Shown here piece after piece: positions 61,090-64,000 of a stretch of 64,000 bases of DNA. Source of the DNA: Ceratotherium simum simum. Taxonomy: Eukaryota > Chordata > Mammalia > Perissodactyla > Rhinocerotidae. Position 1 is the stretch's first letter. Every line of letters starts with the position of its first letter. The position numbers were made by a program, and so were the translations under genes. The notes under the pieces are model-generated. The model was not told the DNA's origin. It searched no databases and was given only the letters and a program-made list of their open reading frames with translations. The stretch covers positions 15,836,034 through 15,900,033 of the forward strand of contig NW_004454166.1 of assembly GCF_000283155.1 (NCBI RefSeq), given 5' to 3'.

Positions 61090-61510
61090 GGTTTTGTAGA
61101 AAGAGCACAGGCCTTAGAATGAGATGGCTGTGGGGGCCCTCCCCAGTGACATAGTGGTTAAGTTCGTGCATTCCGCTTCAGTGGCCTGGGGTTTGCCGGT
61201 TCAGATTCTGGGCGCGGACCTACTCACCGCTCATCAAGCCATGCTGAGGCGGCATCCCACGTAGAGGCGCTACAGCTCTACAACTAGGATATACAACTAT
61301 GTACTGGGGGCTTTGGGGAGAAAAAAGAAAAAAAGAGGAAGATTGGCAACAGATGTTAGCTCAGGGCCAATCTTCCTCAAAAAGAAAAAAGAAAAAAATC
61401 AGACGGCCCTGGGTTCAAATCCCAGCTGTGCTGGGACTGGTTTGCTCATTAGCCTTTGAGGGGCTCATACATGTGACTGCTGTGAAGATGTGAAGATCGG
61501 CATTGTCTGA
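61090..61510 (+). mobile_element. MIR SINE relic split by an ERE
   Basis: gtagaaagagcacaggcctt on the left and ccctgggttcaaatcccagc on the right are adjacent parts of a sense MIR; the ERE at 61130-61396 separates them. Confidence 0.55.
61130..61396 (+). mobile_element. Old ERE SINE inside a MIR
   Basis: Head agtgacatagtggttaagtt, body ctcatcaagccatgctgagg and tail caacagatgttagctcaggg. Degraded 12-bp TSD (9/12) at 61118-61129 and 61397-61408. Confidence 0.82.
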
Positions 61511-63399
61511 TATAGTAACAGATGCTCTGTTGGTGGGGCCTCTGTTTACCATACCAGTACCAGTTGTCCCGGTAGGAATGCTGAATGAGAACTTGTTTTC
61601 TGGGTTTGTTGCCACTTATGTTTTTTTTAATTAAAATTTTTTTCTGACTGCACTGTTTTGGGCATTGTTTCTTGTGTCTTAAAGCTTCCCCTGCTCACCC
61701 ACTCCTCCTGAATGCCTATCCTCTCTGACCACCTATCAGCAGGTAGAGAGACGGCTAGGAAATGAGTAGCTTAAGGTTTTGCTGTGCTTTGTTTTATGTG
61801 GTTCTAGACCACACAAAACAGTGGGTTGAGCCCACTTTCCAGAGCTGCTGTCGGTGAGATAAAAGTCAGGGTATCAGGAAGTGGGTCAGGGCTCATTCCA
61901 CCCCAAGGACTCATTGAGTTCTACTGTTAGTAACTATAGTGGGAGTAAGATTGTTCACAGGTCCATCGCAGGGATGCAGGGGAGGAGAGGATTCCTGCCG
62001 AAAGGTGGGCAGTTTTCACAGGAGAGGGCCCTGGGTCTGGGCATGTTAACAGAAGATCTGAGGCCTTAACTTATTTTGAGGTGAAATCTTGAAACGTTGC
62101 TCTGAAGAGTGAGGGAAGCTTGATTTTTGTGAAGTCACAGAGTGGTATCAAAATCTGATCGCTCCTCTGTAACCCAGAAGAAGAAAGTGGCCTCGTGCGT
62201 CTCCATGACCCTCACTGCACATTTCGCACTGGGCTGGACATCTTAGGACAAAGGATGAGCCCTGTGGCTCCAGCCGCTGGACTGGAGCCCTTTGGCTGCG
62301 GCTTCTCAGTGTGTGCCGAGGGCATGCAGTGATGAGGCCTTGAGAGCTGAGGGAAAACGTTAGCATGTAGAATTTGAAGTTTGGCTTTGTTTTTAGGTTG
62401 AGGAAACTCAGCAGGCCTTGAGGTGGTTTATTCTCAGGCAGATGGAGCTTCGTTGTGTCGACTTGGCTTTCCTCATTATAATTTTGAAGTTAGAGAAATT
62501 GTGGGCACTTAGTAGGGCGCCAGCTGCCTTCTGCTGCATCTGTCAGGACCACAGACTTGTATAAATCTGAGTATCTGACCCTCCTTAGAAGCCAGGGAGG
62601 CTATCAGAGCTGTTACTAGAAACAGAGAGGCCGAGGACATGCATGTAAAACTGGATGGGAAGCAGACGTACCCTAATGTGCACAGGAGGGTACACTGTGG
62701 AGGGAACCTGCACATTTTACGCTATTCTGCATTTGACTCTGTTCAATGCTAATATATTCATGAGCTGCTGGTTCAGAAAAGAACAAAGAAGGGATGCCAA
62801 GAGAGAATGCTTTATAAAAATCTGAGAATTACCTTCAAAAGGTAAAAAAAAAAACAAAAAAACAAAAAATGGTGGAGGGGTTATTTTAGGCCCTGGCCCT
62901 CAGGTGGCCTTGTACTGGGTATGGTGCTGGGTGAAGAGGTTGTTGGAGACAGGTGGTGTCATTGTGGAGGTGAGAAGGTGTGTGGTGTGGAGGTGGAGGG
63001 TAGTGGAAAACAGGTATATTGAGCGGTTGCTTCTCAGGTTGAGCCCAGTTGGGGAGGGGAGGTAGAATGTGGGATCGCTTGGACAAACTTCTTGAAGGCT
63101 GTGGACTTTTAAAAGCTCTTGGAACTACCAGAATGGTTAACATTCTGGAATGGGGAAGTTGTGGCAGACAGCAAGAACTCTATTCCAAAGTGCCAGACAG
63201 GAACAGGGAGACTTCTTAATCTGGAGCTTCTACTGACCTGCGAGTTAAGCATGCATACCTGTTGTTACCACACGCTTTTGACAATGAGGAGAGACAAGCC
63301 TGATGTTTCCCAGTTCTCTTCACAGCAGCCATGATGTCAACCTGGGTTAGAAAGCCAGACCAGTGAGGCAGAGGTCACATCAGCCAGAGAAGGGCAGGA

Positions 63400-63590
63400 G
63401 TCTGCCACCTCCCTTATCTTGCTTAATTCCTACAACAGCCTCTATCAGTGTGGTTGTTCCCATCTTACAGATGAGGAACCAGGGCTCGGGGAATTATATA
63501 ACTTGCCTGCCTAAGCTAACAAATGGTAGAGCTGGGATTGGCCTCCCAGATGTGTCTGGCTCCAAAGTTGGAGCTCTTTATCCCCACTGT
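63400..63590 (-). mobile_element. MIR SINE relic
   Basis: Antisense MIR: catcttacagatgaggaacc, ggtagagctgggattggcct. Confidence 0.5.
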
Positions 63591-63854
63591 GTGGGCTCCC
63601 AGCGATCTTGGCTCCATTGAGGAGGAGGGTTCTGGCTTTTGTAAGCATGTAGGGGTGAACGCTAGTGGGACAGGGGAGGTAATACGGACCTTCTCTTGGG
63701 GCTTCAGTCTCTGTGTCCACTAACTCCTCAGTCATCATGCAGGGAAGCTCACGGCTCCTCTATTCTCAGTGTGTCTGCTCTCAACTCATCTTGTGTCCTT
63801 TCTTCTCCCTCCTCACCTGCCGTTCTCTAGAGTTTGTTCCTTTTTATCTACTAA

Positions 63855-63879
63855 AACAACAATAACAACAACAACAACA
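63855..63879. repeat. (AAC)n microsatellite
   Basis: aacaacaataacaacaacaa and onward; short, with one interruption. Confidence 0.85.
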
Positions 63880-64000
63880 TTCTTTCAGGGCACCAATGAC
63901 TTCCTATTTGCCAAATTTAGTAGCCTCTTCTCAATCTTGACCCTGTCTCAGTGTTTTCTCAACTTTTTTTCATCTTATGGCTCACATAGAAAATGAAACT

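Larger units (their letters stand above)
58459..64000 (+). other. SNX30: SNX30 intron 7 (5' part)
   Basis: Downstream of the exon 7 donor gtgggg to the window end. It contains a hAT-like MITE (58769-59033), MIRs at 59190-59385 and 63400-63590, and an old ERE inside a MIR near 61130-61396. The next SNX30 exon was searched for by eye in all three + frames and not seen. I see nothing in 59400-61085 or 61520-63395. Confidence 0.75.

Overview
The window is mammalian nuclear DNA, and nearly all of it is intron. The clearest lineage marker is about 28 copies of a tRNA-headed SINE of the equine repetitive element (ERE) type, many with perfect 12-16 bp target-site duplications (TSDs). EREs are a perissodactyl family (horse, rhinoceros, tapir). 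The commonest body here reads 'acatacagcaactagaagg' before 'ctactggggctttggg'. From memory this suits rhinoceros or tapir better than horse, but that is a low-confidence inference.

One protein-coding gene crosses the window on the + strand: SNX30 (sorting nexin-30), a PX-BAR membrane-binding protein of the endosomal and autophagy sorting machinery. Six consecutive internal coding exons are visible, at 19891-20082, 28042-28152, 37698-37856, 42258-42453, 43901-44100 and 58372-58458. They join in frame (192+111+159+196+200+87 = 945 nt, 315 codons) with GT-AG borders throughout. They encode the end of the low-complexity N-terminal tail, the whole PX domain and roughly the first two thirds of the BAR region. 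The first coding exon and the last exons lie outside the window. No CpG-island promoter, start-codon exon or polyadenylation end is visible.

Layout: 1-19890 is intron 1; 20083-28041 intron 2; 28153-37697 intron 3; 37857-42257 intron 4; 42454-43900 intron 5; 44101-58371 intron 6; 58459-64000 the start of intron 7. The introns hold EREs of several ages, L1 fragments (one at 30465-31745 still shows the C-terminal end of ORF2 on the minus strand), L2 and MIR relics, and several hAT or Tigger non-autonomous DNA transposons. Intron 6 carries a processed pseudogene of EIF3J (about 46139-47819, + strand) with a premature stop, a frameshift, and a second stop five codons before the ancestral end.

I found no convincing undescribed system: no operon, CRISPR array, novel enzyme or structured RNA gene. 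The best second-look items are small: an ERE inserted 19 bp after the exon 6 splice donor; a 62-bp direct repeat (57/62 identical) flanking exon 5 with a perfect splice-donor consensus in each copy; an ERE with a duplicated pol III B-box block; a three-layer transposon nest at 2306-3272; two CTCF-like motifs; and the still-open reading frame in the EIF3J pseudogene. Repeat family names come from remembered consensus sequences and were not checked with RepeatMasker.
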